Part shown: piece by piece, positions 1 through 8,056 of the stretch
How the letters are laid out: every line of letters begins with the position of its first letter
Position numbering within the stretch: the stretch's first letter is position 1
NCBI RefSeq assembly: GCF_028598805.1
Contig: NZ_JAQRFI010000034.1
Location: forward strand, 1-51,466
DNA: 51,466 bases
Origin: Xenorhabdus yunnanensis
GTDB lineage: Bacteria; Pseudomonadota; Gammaproteobacteria; Enterobacterales; Enterobacteriaceae
Direction: 5' to 3'
Translations under genes and position numbers: made by a program
The notes under the pieces: model-generated
Told to the model about the DNA's origin: nothing
Database searches by the model: none
Seen by the model: the letters and a program-made list of their open reading frames with translations, nothing else

Positions 1-36
1 ATATCTTTCTGTTTCGGTCAGTTGTTTATAGGTCAT
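1..36 (-). CDS. IS30-family transposase, N-terminal 12 codons (runs off window)
   Basis: Reading leftward from an ATG at 36, the first residues are MTYKQLTETERY, the usual opening of IS30-family transposases (helix-turn-helix that binds the element ends). An AAGGA ribosome site lies about 8 bases upstream. The rest of the gene is outside the window, so its integrity cannot be judged. The element end probably lies near 100-110, close to where the neighbouring small ORF stops. Confidence 0.7.
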   Translation of the reverse strand, partial: MTYKQLTETERY

Positions 37-106
37 AGCGCATTTTCCTTTGGCGAGAAAGATGCCTACTATAGCAACTGACCGCCTTTCTTAGAAATTG
101 CACTTA

Positions 107-325
107 TTAGGCGAATCCACGTTTCTTTTTTATTTCATCTTCTATTCTTTTCTTACTCCAATCTTCAAACTTATTATTTTCTCTATTATTTATATAATTT
201 TCACTTCCAAAATTTTTATTTATAGAATAATTAATGTTTTTTCTAATTGAATCTTCTCTTTTAGTTTTATTCATATCGTTAACTCTAAATATCGTGGTCA
301 CATTTATGTACTTAATAATTAACAT
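107..325 (-). CDS. Hypothetical small basic/polar protein next to an IS30 end
   Basis: An AT-rich 72-codon frame; an internal ATG at 274 would give 55 residues. The product is rich in Lys, Asn, Glu and Arg, has no membrane segment, and ends in a charged helix-like stretch (WSKKRIEDEIKKKRG). Its stop codon falls at the probable IS30 junction, so the C-terminus may have been cut by the insertion. No family was recognised and no convincing ribosome site was seen at either start. It could be the tail of a larger lost gene or non-coding. Confidence 0.3.
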   Translation of the reverse strand: MLIIKYINVTTIFRVNDMNKTKREDSIRKNINYSINKNFGSENYINNRENNKFEDWSKKRIEDEIKKKRGFA

Positions 326-422
326 CAATAAATAAGATAAAGGTTAAATATATAAACAACTATATATTTAATAGATAAATGTTATAATAACAACACTGAT
401 ATTTATCATATTTATTTTTTAA

Positions 423-775
423 TTATGACAATGAAATATTTTTACAATCAAATAGATTATTTGATCCATATATTATTTCATAATATTCATGTTTTTTTGA
501 TGTGTAATTTTGATAACGACTAGGCCAGATGATTGGAGCTTCAACACCAATGAAGTTTGTAATTATCCACTCGTCTTTCTGGATATTTTTTATAAACGCT
601 TTACGCGAAGTATGAAGTTTATAGTGTAAAGAATAGAATCTTTCTTGTAATGAGGGCAAAAATTCACCATTTTTCTTAAGGTGCTCTTTGATTTTTTTTC
701 AGACCAATCAACCCTCGATTCGTTTTTTTCAACGAAAATTAGGACATCTTTCCTAAGACGTTTGATTGTTTTAAA
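423..775 (-). pseudogene. Broken gene of unknown function, truncated by an IS6-family element
   Basis: A coherent protein can be read leftward from the IS6 boundary at 775 only by changing frame at the run of eight T at 692-699 (eight A on the coding strand). The upstream frame reads to DWSEKK and the downstream frame continues as IKEHLKKNGEFLPSLQ to a stop at 423. One base lost from the homopolymer explains the break. The 5' end is missing because the IS6 element begins at 776. No family was recognised; the C-terminal part has many aromatic residues. A TTG-started 78-residue product from 659 is the longest open piece, but is unlikely to be functional alone. Confidence 0.45.
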
Positions 776-1585
776 GGTTCTGTCGCATTAACAGAGAGAG
801 CATGAGCGAAAATGTGTTGAGTGTTTTTTATGCAGTGAGTTGATAGAAAAAGGCCACGGGTGAAATTGGACAAGCTGGTTTCTGAGGATATTGTCCTTTA
901 CGCAACATACTGCACAATTCAATTCCAGACAACATGGTCTGTGCCCGCCTGAAATTGTTGAATCCCAGCAGGGGACGGATCCGCCGTTTGATATTGCGAT
1001 GATCTTGTTCAATCCGATTATTGAGGTATTTATTCTGCCGGATAACAATGATTTCTTCCTTGGGTTTTCCCTGATTTAACTCGTCCACGGCGGCTTTGTT
1101 AGCGCCACTTTTATCTATCGTGATAACTTCGGGCTGCCCATGTTGCCGCATCGCTTTTTTGAAGAAACGCAGTGCAGCCGCCTTATCCCGGCAGGCCGTC
1201 AACAGAAAATCAACCGTATTGCCATCGGTGTCCACCGCCCGATAAAGGTAACGCCATTGTCCTTTGATTTTGATATACGTTTCATCCATTCGCCATCGGT
1301 GTCCAACCGCCGGTTTACTGCGCCGATAACGTTTGATAATCAGGGGAACCAACCGATGAACCCAGCGGGAGAGCGTGGAGTGGTCGACGGCAATTCCACG
1401 CTCGGCCATCATCTCTTCCAGGTTTCATAAGCTCAGGGCATAAGCTAAGTACCAACGGATGCACTGAGCGATAATATCAGTAGGATAGTGTAGACGTTTG
1501 AACGTTTTTCGGATAAGGGACATCAGGGAGTTCTCAACAAAAAATAACATGTTACCTGAATATTTCCGCTTAATGCGACAGAACC
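776..1585. mobile_element. IS6-family insertion sequence, copy 1 (complete ends)
   Basis: The element is bounded by perfect 16-bp inverted repeats, GGTTCTGTCGCATTAA at 776-791 and its complement at 1570-1585, giving 810 bp, the usual IS6 size. The transposase lies on the minus strand. The 8 bases on each side do not match, so no target duplication remains; this suggests later recombination or deletion between copies. The same terminal repeat recurs at 4690, 7460, 8037, 8139 and 11172. Confidence 0.85.
828..1523 (-). pseudogene. IS6-family DDE transposase with a premature stop
   Basis: Starting at ATG 1523 (MSLIRKTFKR) the frame is that of an IS6/IS26-like transposase of about 232 codons, but a TGA at 1425-1427 replaces the Arg codon of the conserved ALSLRNLEE segment. 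Compare copy 3 at about 7612-7623, which reads CGC there. After the stop the frame is intact from MMAERGIAVDH to the end and keeps the DDE residues (WRMDETYIK, TIDKSGAN, NRIEQDHRN). A single C-to-T change explains the stop. An upstream ATG at 1550 is also in frame. The gene is inactive unless the stop is read through. Confidence 0.85.
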
Positions 1586-2072
1586 ATATTGACGCCGGAT
1601 AGATTTACGCAAGCCCAACATGCATCAAAATTAGTGTTGCAAAAATGGGGGTGACCATAGATTTTATGCTCTCTAGAAGTTATTACAAGCCTCGTCACAG
1701 CTAGGTTTGATTTTTCTGTCATGCAATTGGTCATAATAGTCACCAAGGTTAAGGGGTGAAGCGATCACCCCAAGGATAACAACTCTATTGTCCGTCCACA
1801 ATAACCGCTAACCGCCTATGCCATCTACTTTCGTTAATTGCTTTAAATCCCTTATGTAAATTAGGGATGGAAATTCTTATGATGAAAATTGAACAAAATC
1901 AATTAATACTGATGTGGTGTATTAGAATTCTCGAAGAAAACGGCAAAGGGGTATGTTGGCAGGTTTTGTCATATAAAGAATGCTGTAATTGATTAGTGAT
2001 TAGTAAAAAGGTGTTGCGTTTCAGGGAACAGGGATATATTGTTTCCTGTAGCGCAACAGGGAGCATTAAGGA
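1586..2072. other. Gap between IS6 copy 1 and higB; no convincing gene
   Basis: This stretch holds two small hairpins (GGGGTG/CACCCC near 1754-1776 and ATCCCT/AGGGAT near 1848-1868) and a 36-codon frame at 1882-1993 that lacks homology or a good ribosome site. The promoter of the downstream toxin-antitoxin pair must lie here, but no clear -35/-10 pair was identified. Confidence 0.4.
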
Positions 2073-2351
2073 ATGATCAAGAGTTTCAAGCATAAGGGAT
2101 TACGTCTGTTTTTTGAGACGGGGAAGACATTTGGTATTAATTCTCAACATGCAAAAAAGCTCAAGCAGAGACTTGCTGTGATCAATGATGCGGAAGTTAT
2201 AGGAGATATTAATCTACCCGGATACAGACTACACCCGTTAACTGGAGATAGAGAGGGTCAATGGTTGGTTACTGTGTCAGGGAATTTGCGTGTGACATTC
2301 GAGTTTATTGATGGTGACGCATATATTGTTAACTATGAGGATTATCACTAA
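2073..2351 (+). CDS. higB: HigB-type toxin (RelE superfamily mRNA interferase)
   Basis: A 92-residue protein of the HigB/plasmid-maintenance killer family, the toxin half of a type II toxin-antitoxin pair. Family members cleave mRNA on the ribosome. Visible family features are LKQRLAVINDA, the central LPGYRLHPLTGDREGQWLVTV stretch and the C-terminal VTFEF...DAYIVNYEDYH, with the terminal His typical of the RelE fold. The toxin gene precedes the antitoxin gene, the normal order for hig loci. A GGGAG ribosome site lies 9 bases before ATG 2073. The stop TAA overlaps the higA ATG by one base. The gene looks intact. Confidence 0.9.
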   Translation: MIKSFKHKGLRLFFETGKTFGINSQHAKKLKQRLAVINDAEVIGDINLPGYRLHPLTGDREGQWLVTVSGNLRVTFEFIDGDAYIVNYEDYH

Positions 2352-2644
2352 TGAAGATGTTTAACCCACCCCATCCAGGTGAAGTTATTGCCGATGCTTT
2401 AGAAGAGTTGGAATTAGGTATTCGTGATCTTGCTAGGGCGTTAGATGTTGCGCCCTCTACAGCGCAGCGTCTCGTGACATGTAAAGCATCTGTCACGCCA
2501 GAGATGGCTGTGAAGTTGTCCAAGGTTCTTGGTAGTAGCCCTCGATTGTGGTTGAAATTGCAAGAGTCTTATAGCCTTGATAAAGCTGAAAAGACAGTTG
2601 ATGTTTCAAAATTAACACCGCTATTTACGCCGATGAATTATTAG
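2351..2644 (+). CDS. higA: HigA-type antitoxin (XRE-family HTH)
   Basis: A 97-residue antitoxin with an N-terminal HigA signature (PPHPGEVIADALEELELG) followed by a Cro/C1-type helix-turn-helix (RDLARALDVAPSTAQRLVTC then VTPEMAVKLSKVLGSSPRLWLKLQ). It should bind and neutralise the HigB toxin and repress the pair by binding their shared promoter. The one-base overlap with higB implies translational coupling. A second ATG six bases on is an alternative start. A strong intrinsic terminator follows at 2772-2799. The locus is intact in a region of decayed elements, consistent with a stabilising or addictive module. Confidence 0.9.
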   Translation: MKMFNPPHPGEVIADALEELELGIRDLARALDVAPSTAQRLVTCKASVTPEMAVKLSKVLGSSPRLWLKLQESYSLDKAEKTVDVSKLTPLFTPMNY

Positions 2645-2771
2645 TAAATATAAGCCACTAAAAAGTGGACCTTGTTTACGATTTTGTGGAATCGACATTT
2701 CACTTCAACTGGTTGGATATGCGTCCAGTTTCTAATCTCTCATGCAACGAATAAATTGAACTGTACTAACT

Positions 2772-2799
2772 AAAAGCCAGCACTTAAACGCTGGCTTTT
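2772..2799 (+). terminator. Intrinsic terminator after higBA
   Basis: A 10-bp perfect stem (AAAAGCCAGC / GCTGGCTTTT) with an 8-base loop. The A and T ends allow function in either direction. It is the first strong hairpin after the higA stop. Confidence 0.8.
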
Positions 2800-2805
2800 A
2801 AGTTT

Positions 2806-2935
2806 GGGCGCAGTGGAACGGAAGACCCTGTTAAGCGGTCAATTTAAGTAGCCAAAATGAGTAAAAGTAATTTGGCTAGTGTATTTTTGGCTACTTAAAA
2901 TGACCATTTAACGGCGTTTACCGTTCCGTTGCTCC
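2806..2935. repeat. Large imperfect palindrome (about 130 bp), MITE-like
   Basis: Each arm runs GGG..GGAACGG...TTTAAGTAGCCAAAA. The innermost 15 bases (left arm from 2833, right arm ending near 2899) pair perfectly and the GGAACGG ends (2815-2821, 2921-2927) also pair. The loop is about 27 bases and no ORF is present. It abuts the cut end of IS6 copy 2, so it may be the element that truncated it or a recombination junction. Confidence 0.6.
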
Positions 2936-2949
2936 CCAAACCCCGGTAT

Positions 2950-3299
2950 TGGCTCCGCTTTTATCGAGGGTGACAACGGCGGGTCTGCCGTGCTGGCGTA
3001 TTGCTTTACGGAAAAAACGCAGGGCGGCTGCCGCATCACGGTGAGCGGTCAGCAAAAAGTCAATCGTCTGACCGTTGGTATCGACCGCCCGGTAAAGGTA
3101 TTTCCACTGACCTTTCACTTTGATATCGGTTTCATCCATCCGCCACCGGGGGCCAACGGGCTTTTTGCGTGGTCGAAAAGCCTTGCCGAACAGGGGCACC
3201 AGACGTAACACCCAGCGATGTATCGTGGCATGGTCGGCGAAGATCCCCCGTTCTGCCATTATTTCTTCCAGATTGCGCAAGCTCAGCGCGTAGGCCAGA
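2950..3299 (-). pseudogene. IS6 transposase 3' exon, truncated
   Basis: This reads leftward as an IS6 transposase from LAYALSLRNLEEIMAERG through the wHTH region HRWVLRLVPLFGKAF and the catalytic segment RWRMDETDIKVKGQWKYLYRAVD to VTLDKSGAN, then loses homology. It was the downstream exon of the interrupted transposase gene and lacks both the N-terminus (separated by the intron) and the C-terminal Glu region. It is closer in sequence to copy 3 (7521-7920) than to copy 1. Confidence 0.75.
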
Positions 3300-4570
3300 G
3301 GAGAGTAGACCGTGGGAACTGCCCCCACAGCCTCTCGCAGAACGGTACGTGAACCTCTGCTCATACCGCTCCCATCAGACAAACGAGCCTGTCATTCCTG
3401 CCCGCCAATGGGCAAATAACCACGGATGTTTCTTTGCAATCCTTTCGAGAAACTCCGCGGCTCGGGTTTTGTATCGTCGCAGTGCCTTAAACTTTCGTTT
3501 TGCCCAGCGCACTAACCGGATCTTCAATTTACGGAGTTTGAATCTCATTGCCTTCTGAGTTGTCTTGCTCACTGCGGGGGTAAAACTCACAAACATTGTA
3601 TTTCGTTTGGTATTTTTAACCCACCTTGGTCTGAAGGTATAACCGAGGAAATCGAAGCAAGTATGTTCGTACTTCCCTTTCCGATCTTCATCCTTACAGT
3701 AGGCAATCCGGGTTTTATCGGGATGCAGTTCCAGACCACATTCCCGAAAACGCTGTTCGAGTATCGCCCGCATTTCTCTGGCCTGATATTCACTTTGGCA
3801 GTGTACCAGTCCATCATCCGCATAGCGGCACCATTTCCGTTGTGGATAATGCTTCTGCATCCACTTGTCGAAAACGTAATGCAGGAATAAATTGGCCAGT
3901 ACAGGGCTAAGAACACCCCTTGTGGCGTGCCTTGTTCCCGCGATAATACCTCACCATTGGATTTCACCATCGGTGCGATTAACCAGCGTTCAATGTACAA
4001 GCAAATCCACGGATTTTTCGTATGTTTCTTCACCGCTTTCATAAGCAAGTCATGAGGAATATTGTCAAACAGCCCTTTGATATCGAATTCCAGTACCCAG
4101 TCTTGTCGCCAGCATCGTTGCCTTGTGACTCTGATAGCGTCAATCGCCGATTTATTCGGTCGATAACCATAAGAGTCTGGCAGAAAATGCGGCTCAACCG
4201 AAGGCTCAAAATGCAGCCTGACGACCATTTGCGCCACACGATCTACTACCGTGGGGATCCCCAACAAACGTTCACCCGCAGATTTATCCCGAGGTGCTGG
4301 TACGCTCTCGGTTTTGATGTCAATTTTGTGTTTACGACGCGTCCATATGGGTTCGATTTAACTCGTCTCTTTGTACCTTACCTACCGAACTTATGTTCGA
4401 CTTTTAACCTCAACGCTCACGACCACCGCTCTTTACGGCAGCCGCTTGAGGCGGTTTGAAGCCGGCTTCCGACAGCAGACTCCGGTGGGCCTACCACCAT
4501 CTCTTCCTGAGCTTATGCCACAATCTTGCACGCATTCCTTATGATACAAGTTTGTATGCCTACGGCACAC
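3300..4570 (-). mobile_element. Group II intron, internally shortened, inserted in an IS6 transposase
   Basis: Reading on the minus strand, the 5' end is GTGTGCCGTA (GTGYG consensus) at 4570. The 3' end after CTACTCTCC at 3300 restores the transposase reading frame (..GGTA|TCTGGCCTAC..). A domain V-like hairpin (GAGCGGTATGAGC...GTACCGTTC) and a domain VI-like stem lie at about 3305-3370. At about 1.27 kb it is only half the usual length of an ORF-bearing bacterial intron, because part of domain I-IV and the start of the reverse transcriptase are missing. It is therefore a probable non-mobile relic; splicing ability is unknown. Confidence 0.7.
3375..4310 (-). pseudogene. Group II intron reverse transcriptase/maturase, N-truncated and frameshifted
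   Basis: The readable part starts in the RT2 region (GERLLGIPTVVDRVAQMVV) and proceeds through SYGYRPNKSAIDAI and DIKGLFDNIPHDLL to SREQGTPQG. There one G is missing from the run at 3916-3919. The remainder continues in another frame as GVLSPVLANLFLHYVFDKWM, the catalytic YADD box, HPDKTRIAYC, FDFLGYTFRPR and a maturase-like basic tail ending at 3375. RT0/RT1 are absent and no start codon is present, so no active protein is expected. The YADD motif itself is preserved. Confidence 0.8.
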
Positions 4571-4707
4571 TACCCGCGAACACACTGAGCAATGATATTA
4601 ACAGGATAATGCAGGCGTTTGAACACATTTCGGATAAGGGATATAGACGAATAACTTATTAAAAAAGCGACATATTATCCATTCACCGCTTAATGCGACA
4701 GAACCTG

Positions 4708-5052
4708 TTATCTCCTGGGGTTGACGATAAAAGGTGCATCGTTCAACAAACTTGAATCAAGGATTTCCCACCACAGATATTGCTCGGTGCGGATTTTTTC
4801 CCATTCAGGATCCTTGCAGAGTTTCGACACCGCCCTGCGGTACTGCCCCCAAACTGCTTCGTCGGCGAATGCAACGTAATGTTCCAGGAAATGGACATTA
4901 TCGCCAATAGTGCGGACATACCAACGGCGTTCTCCAGTCATTTTGAGTGTGTGGTAGAACCATTCGTCACGTTTTTCCACCCAGTGCCAAAATGCAGCCA
5001 TATCCAAATGGGCTTTTTGTGTCGGTTTCAGTAAATACATCAGATGCAGCAT
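4708..5052 (-). CDS. Small uncharacterised protein, third gene of a methyltransferase operon
   Basis: ATG 5052 is chosen because AAGGAG lies 6 bases before it and starts within the end of the upstream gene; this gives 114 residues. The product is rich in Trp and aromatic residues (FWHWVEKRDEWFYH, RRWYVRTIGDNVHFLEHYVAF, EQYLWWEIL), with alternating helix and strand patterns that resemble NIPSNAP/dimeric alpha-beta-barrel proteins. That fold is a guess. It begins 11 bases after the stop of the FemAB-like gene, so it should be co-translated. Its stop codon lies 2 bases from the IS6 end at 4705, so the native C-terminus may have been slightly altered. Confidence 0.6.
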   Translation of the reverse strand: MLHLMYLLKPTQKAHLDMAAFWHWVEKRDEWFYHTLKMTGERRWYVRTIGDNVHFLEHYVAFADEAVWGQYRRAVSKLCKDPEWEKIRTEQYLWWEILDSSLLNDAPFIVNPRR

Positions 5053-5063
5053 AAGGTTCTCCT

Positions 5064-6209
5064 TCAATTAAGCAGCGCCCAGTCGTGGGTCAGATGTGTG
5101 CCGAACTGTTGTTGGTAATGCTGGTAAAAAAGGTGGTTATAGTCTTTACATTCGCTTATTGATAAGGGGGCGGTATTTTCGAACAGCAACAGCGCTGCTA
5201 GCGGCTCTATTTTTGCACCCCGCCGCGTTTTGGCTCTAAGTGCGGAAATGGACAGCCGACATTCACGGATACCGTTTTTCGCCGCATAATCTAACGAGTA
5301 GTAATAGGTCAGCACGAAATAACGAAAGTCGTTATCGTCTATCTGATAATTTGAACCGTAATAACGGGCATGAAGAGTTTCACCAAAACGGTAGAAGATG
5401 GTTACCCCTAGAATTTGCTTGTCGCGCTTGGCTACGGCAGCAATGGCAGCGTCGATGACCGAGGATTTTTTTTGTCCATCAAATATGCGCTGCATCCAGT
5501 CAATACCTTGATGGCTACCGTATTTTCCCCGGTTGTTGGCAATAAGTTTTACCGCCGCCTCCAGTAGATAATCGTCCAGTTGGCACCATTCTACCCGGTT
5601 CCCTAAGCGGGAAAAGGTGGCCAGTTCCGCGTTGGTTCTTACCCTTTGGTGGGAGCGTAATTGTTGTAATTGCGAACCAAGCCCACCGGCCGGTACAGAT
5701 ATGGTCGCTTCCCCTGAATGCATCAATACCCGAGCATGGGGATAGTAACGAACAACCTCCAGTGCCTGCTGCAGCGGCATAAAAGGCATAATAGTTGCGT
5801 AATATCCCCGGTTCCCGGCCAACTGGGCAAGCATTTCAGCAATGGTCGACAATGTTTCACCACGGTGCTCCCCCTGTACGCAGGGGATTTCATTGTGCGT
5901 GGAACGGCGGGCACCGCCCCACAAGAATGGTTGTTGCCAAGGACCTTCCAATCCGGGGAAGTAGTCTGGCAAATAGAACAACCCGGACTGATCTTCGCCA
6001 TCCCAGAGGGCGCAACCGCCTAGCAATCCAGTATTGCCGTACAGAGTAAAAACGTCCCCCTTGCCCAAGGCGTAATCCAGCCCACCTAACCAGCCGTGGC
6101 TGTGAAAAAAGTCATTATCGGAGACCAACGCATCCCACTCATGCCGGTCGATATGCTCAATGCTGGAAACTAAAGGGGAGAAGGACGGTTGGCCAAAACT
6201 GATTAACAT
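5064..6209 (-). CDS. FemAB/GNAT-fold (Acetyltransf_6-like) transferase
   Basis: ATG 6209 has a GGGGG-type ribosome site inside the end of the upstream methyltransferase gene, giving about 381 residues; a longer frame from 6227 is less likely. The C-terminal half (GVTIFYRFGETLHARYYGSNYQ, then TYYYSLDYAAKNGIREC) matches the BioF2/FemAB-like acyl- or aminoacyl-transferase pattern, where an activated acyl or aminoacyl group is passed to an amine. The substrate is unknown. It overlaps the methyltransferase by 7 bases and precedes the small protein, so the three form one operon. The gene is intact and soluble (no signal peptide or membrane segment). Confidence 0.65.
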   Translation of the reverse strand: MLISFGQPSFSPLVSSIEHIDRHEWDALVSDNDFFHSHGWLGGLDYALGKGDVFTLYGNTGLLGGCALWDGEDQSGLFYLPDYFPGLEGPWQQPFLWGGARRSTHNEIPCVQGEHRGETLSTIAEMLAQLAGNRGYYATIMPFMPLQQALEVVRYYPHARVLMHSGEATISVPAGGLGSQLQQLRSHQRVRTNAELATFSRLGNRVEWCQLDDYLLEAAVKLIANNRGKYGSHQGIDWMQRIFDGQKKSSVIDAAIAAVAKRDKQILGVTIFYRFGETLHARYYGSNYQIDDNDFRYFVLTYYYSLDYAAKNGIRECRLSISALRAKTRRGAKIEPLAALLLFENTAPLSISECKDYNHLFYQHYQQQFGTHLTHDWALLN

Positions 6210-6997
6210 GCATTCCCCCTGATACATTCAAGAATGGCTGCATGCGGGCATTGAACATAGGATGAAAGATTCGGGATCAGGGGGTTGGCCGACACATTCA
6301 ACGGTTTCCAGTTTACAGTCTGAAAACCGATCTGTTGTAGCACATTTTCCAGTGTCGGACGCGACCAATAGTAGGCCTGTATATTGATATCGTAAGGTGG
6401 CTGGCAGATGTGAAGCCGAAGGGAGCTCCCGTCCGTGCGCGGCTGCTCTTCAATCAGACGAAAGCCAAAGGGGCGATAATATTCGGGATCTGAATTGAAA
6501 TCAGGGTGGATAGGTAGTGTGAGCAGCCGACCACCCGGTTTTAACACCCTGGCCATGGTTTGGCTCATCGCCATTAAGTCCTTGTAGTTAGCCGCATAAG
6601 GTATCACATAAACAGCAAGGACTATATCGAAATATACGTTGTAATCTTCATTAATCTTTGAAATATAGTGAATGCCGAGCGACTCTTTTTCCTCACGTCG
6701 GCGGGCATAATTAAGCATGCCTTCGGAAATATCATGGCCGACAATGCGTTTTGCTCCCCGCTCATTCAACCAGCGTGAAATTACGCCAGGCCCACACCCG
6801 AAATCCAGCACATTTAAACCGGAGAGATCCCCAAGTAATTTTTCTAACGTTGGAAGCTCTAATTCCTTACGATAAGGCCAAGAAGTCATTCTTTCATAGA
6901 GTGCTGCGTACTTATCAAACGTTGCAGGGTCAAATTTAGGTAAATTGGCCTGTTTTTCCTTGGCAGATGAAGAGTCCGAAAATTGAGTTGAACGCAT
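6203..6997 (-). CDS. Class I SAM-dependent methyltransferase
   Basis: A 264-residue Rossmann-fold methyltransferase. SAM motif I is VLDFGCGPGVISRWL (about residue 60), followed by the acidic ribose-binding GHDISEGML, the motif IV region FDIVLAVYVIPYA and the post-motif LKPGGRLLTLP. The C-terminal half (YYWSRPTLENVLQQIGF) is typical of small-molecule methyltransferases. ATG 6997 has GGTGAG 5 bases upstream. It is the first gene of a three-gene operon with a FemAB/GNAT-like enzyme and a small protein, suggesting modification of a small metabolite or a peptide, but the product is unknown. No MbtH, carrier protein or transporter is attached. Confidence 0.8.
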   Translation of the reverse strand: MRSTQFSDSSSAKEKQANLPKFDPATFDKYAALYERMTSWPYRKELELPTLEKLLGDLSGLNVLDFGCGPGVISRWLNERGAKRIVGHDISEGMLNYARRREEKESLGIHYISKINEDYNVYFDIVLAVYVIPYAANYKDLMAMSQTMARVLKPGGRLLTLPIHPDFNSDPEYYRPFGFRLIEEQPRTDGSSLRLHICQPPYDINIQAYYWSRPTLENVLQQIGFQTVNWKPLNVSANPLIPNLSSYVQCPHAAILECIRGNAC

Positions 6998-7288
6998 AAT
7001 GACTCACCAATTATTCATGATAGTACAATGAATTAACAGTTTAATCTCTTACGGCTTCGCCTATTTTTGCTCAAGGCAGATATGGGCCGGAAAGAGTAAG
7101 ATCTGTCACCATTCCCCGGAGTAAATTAAAGAGAGAGAGAAATTAAATCTTCCTGATGATGTACGATCCGTATTCTGTGGCTACATTCAAGCTAATATAC
7201 CTGAACTTCGTATAAGAAGGGAACTAAAGCGCCTAAGGCACAATCACATTTTTTGTCAAAAAAACAAAATAGTGGCGGTCTTCAGGCT
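6998..7288. other. Upstream region of the methyltransferase operon
   Basis: No gene was seen. The promoter for the minus-strand operon must lie near 7000-7100. The right half (7150-7288) probably includes the end of an IS982-like element whose transposase start follows. Confidence 0.4.
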
Positions 7289-7390
7289 ATGGTTACTTTA
7301 GAAGAACTTTACTGCTGCGTCGATGATTTTTGCCAAAATTTATGCCTCTCTGGCATCAGAAGTTAAGCGAGAATAGTCGGGATTTAAATT
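7289..7390 (+). pseudogene. IS982-family transposase, N-terminal remnant
   Basis: ATG 7289 opens MVTLEELYCCVDDFCQN, the standard beginning of IS982-family transposases. It then continues as FMPLWHQKL only after a shift of frame. Homology ends near 7390, before IS6 copy 3. It is a short dead fragment. Confidence 0.6.
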
Positions 7391-7459
7391 CTTAGCCATC
7401 ACCCGGGTTAATCGACACATCTACCGGGCAATTGGGGGAAAACGCGGAGAGGGTACTGG

Positions 7460-8052
7460 GGTTCTGTCGCATTAGCGAGACATCAGGTAAGCTCCCCTGT
7501 TTTTGAGCGAGTCCAGAACGATGTCCCTGATCCGAAACGCGTTTAAACGCCGCCATTACCCTGTTGATATCAGGGCCCAATGTGTCCGTTGGTATCTCTC
7601 TTATGCGCTGAGCTTGCGCAATCTGGAAGCAACGAGGGCAGAACGGGGGTTCTTCGTCGACCACGCCACATCGCTGGGTGTTACGTCTGGTGCCCCTTAC
7701 TCAGCAAGGTTTTCCGACCACGCAAAAAGCCCGTTGGCTCCCGATGGCGGATGGATGAAACTGATACCAAAGTGAAAGGTCAGTGGAAATACCTTTACCG
7801 GGCGGTTGATACTGACAGCCAGACGATTGACTTTTTGCTGACAACCCGCCGTGATGCGGCAGCCGCCCTGCGTTTTTTCCGTAAAGCGATATTCCAGCAC
7901 GGCAGACCCGCCACGCTCACCCGACTCAATGCCGGGAAATCGCCGCAGGAGGTGAACGGTTATCCGTGGCTGAACAATTTTATCGTTTGGCAGTATAAAA
8001 AACAAACATACCTCATTATCGCTCAGGCTGATTCATTTAATGCGACAGAACC
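7460..8052. mobile_element. IS6-family copy 3, internally deleted
   Basis: Terminal repeats are GGTTCTGTCGCATTA at 7460 and its complement ending at 8052, giving 593 bp, about 215 bp shorter than copy 1. The transposase is on the plus strand, opposite to copies 1 and 2. No matching 8-bp target duplication flanks it. The bases between 7920 and 8030 do not match the transposase and may be foreign. Confidence 0.8.
7521..7920 (+). pseudogene. IS6-family transposase with 5-bp deletion and lost C-terminus
   Basis: The gene opens at ATG 7521 (MSLIRNAFKRRHYPVD), continues through LSYALSLRNLE to FVDHAT, then shifts frame because five bases of the ATIHRWV codons are missing near 7668. The second frame carries LLSKVFRPRKKPVGSRWRMDETDTKVKG and FLLTTRRDAAAALRFFRKA, and homology stops after HGRPA. 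The catalytic second Asp and Glu are absent. This copy retains the unbroken splice-site sequence (CGTTGGTATCTC) where the group II intron interrupts copy 2. Confidence 0.8.
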
Positions 8053-8056
8053 GTCT

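Larger units (their letters stand above)
2936..4705. mobile_element. IS6-family copy 2, left end lost, split by a group II intron
   Basis: The right terminal repeat TTAATGCGACAGAACC is intact at 4690-4705. The other end is missing: transposase coding stops matching after DKSGAN near 2950, next to the palindrome. The transposase gene is interrupted at 3300-4570 by a group II intron. The remaining transposase exons are 4571-4644 (N-terminal, start codon changed to ATA, Arg-Gly replacing Arg-Trp at the splice junction) and 2950-3299 (AYALSLRNLEE to DKSGAN). The first DDE residue (WRMDETDIK) and the second (TLDKSGAN) remain; the catalytic Glu is lost. Confidence 0.8.

Noticed and set aside
1882-1993. 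36-codon frame upstream of higB
   Set aside because: No homology and no convincing ribosome site; it may only be leader DNA of the toxin-antitoxin pair.
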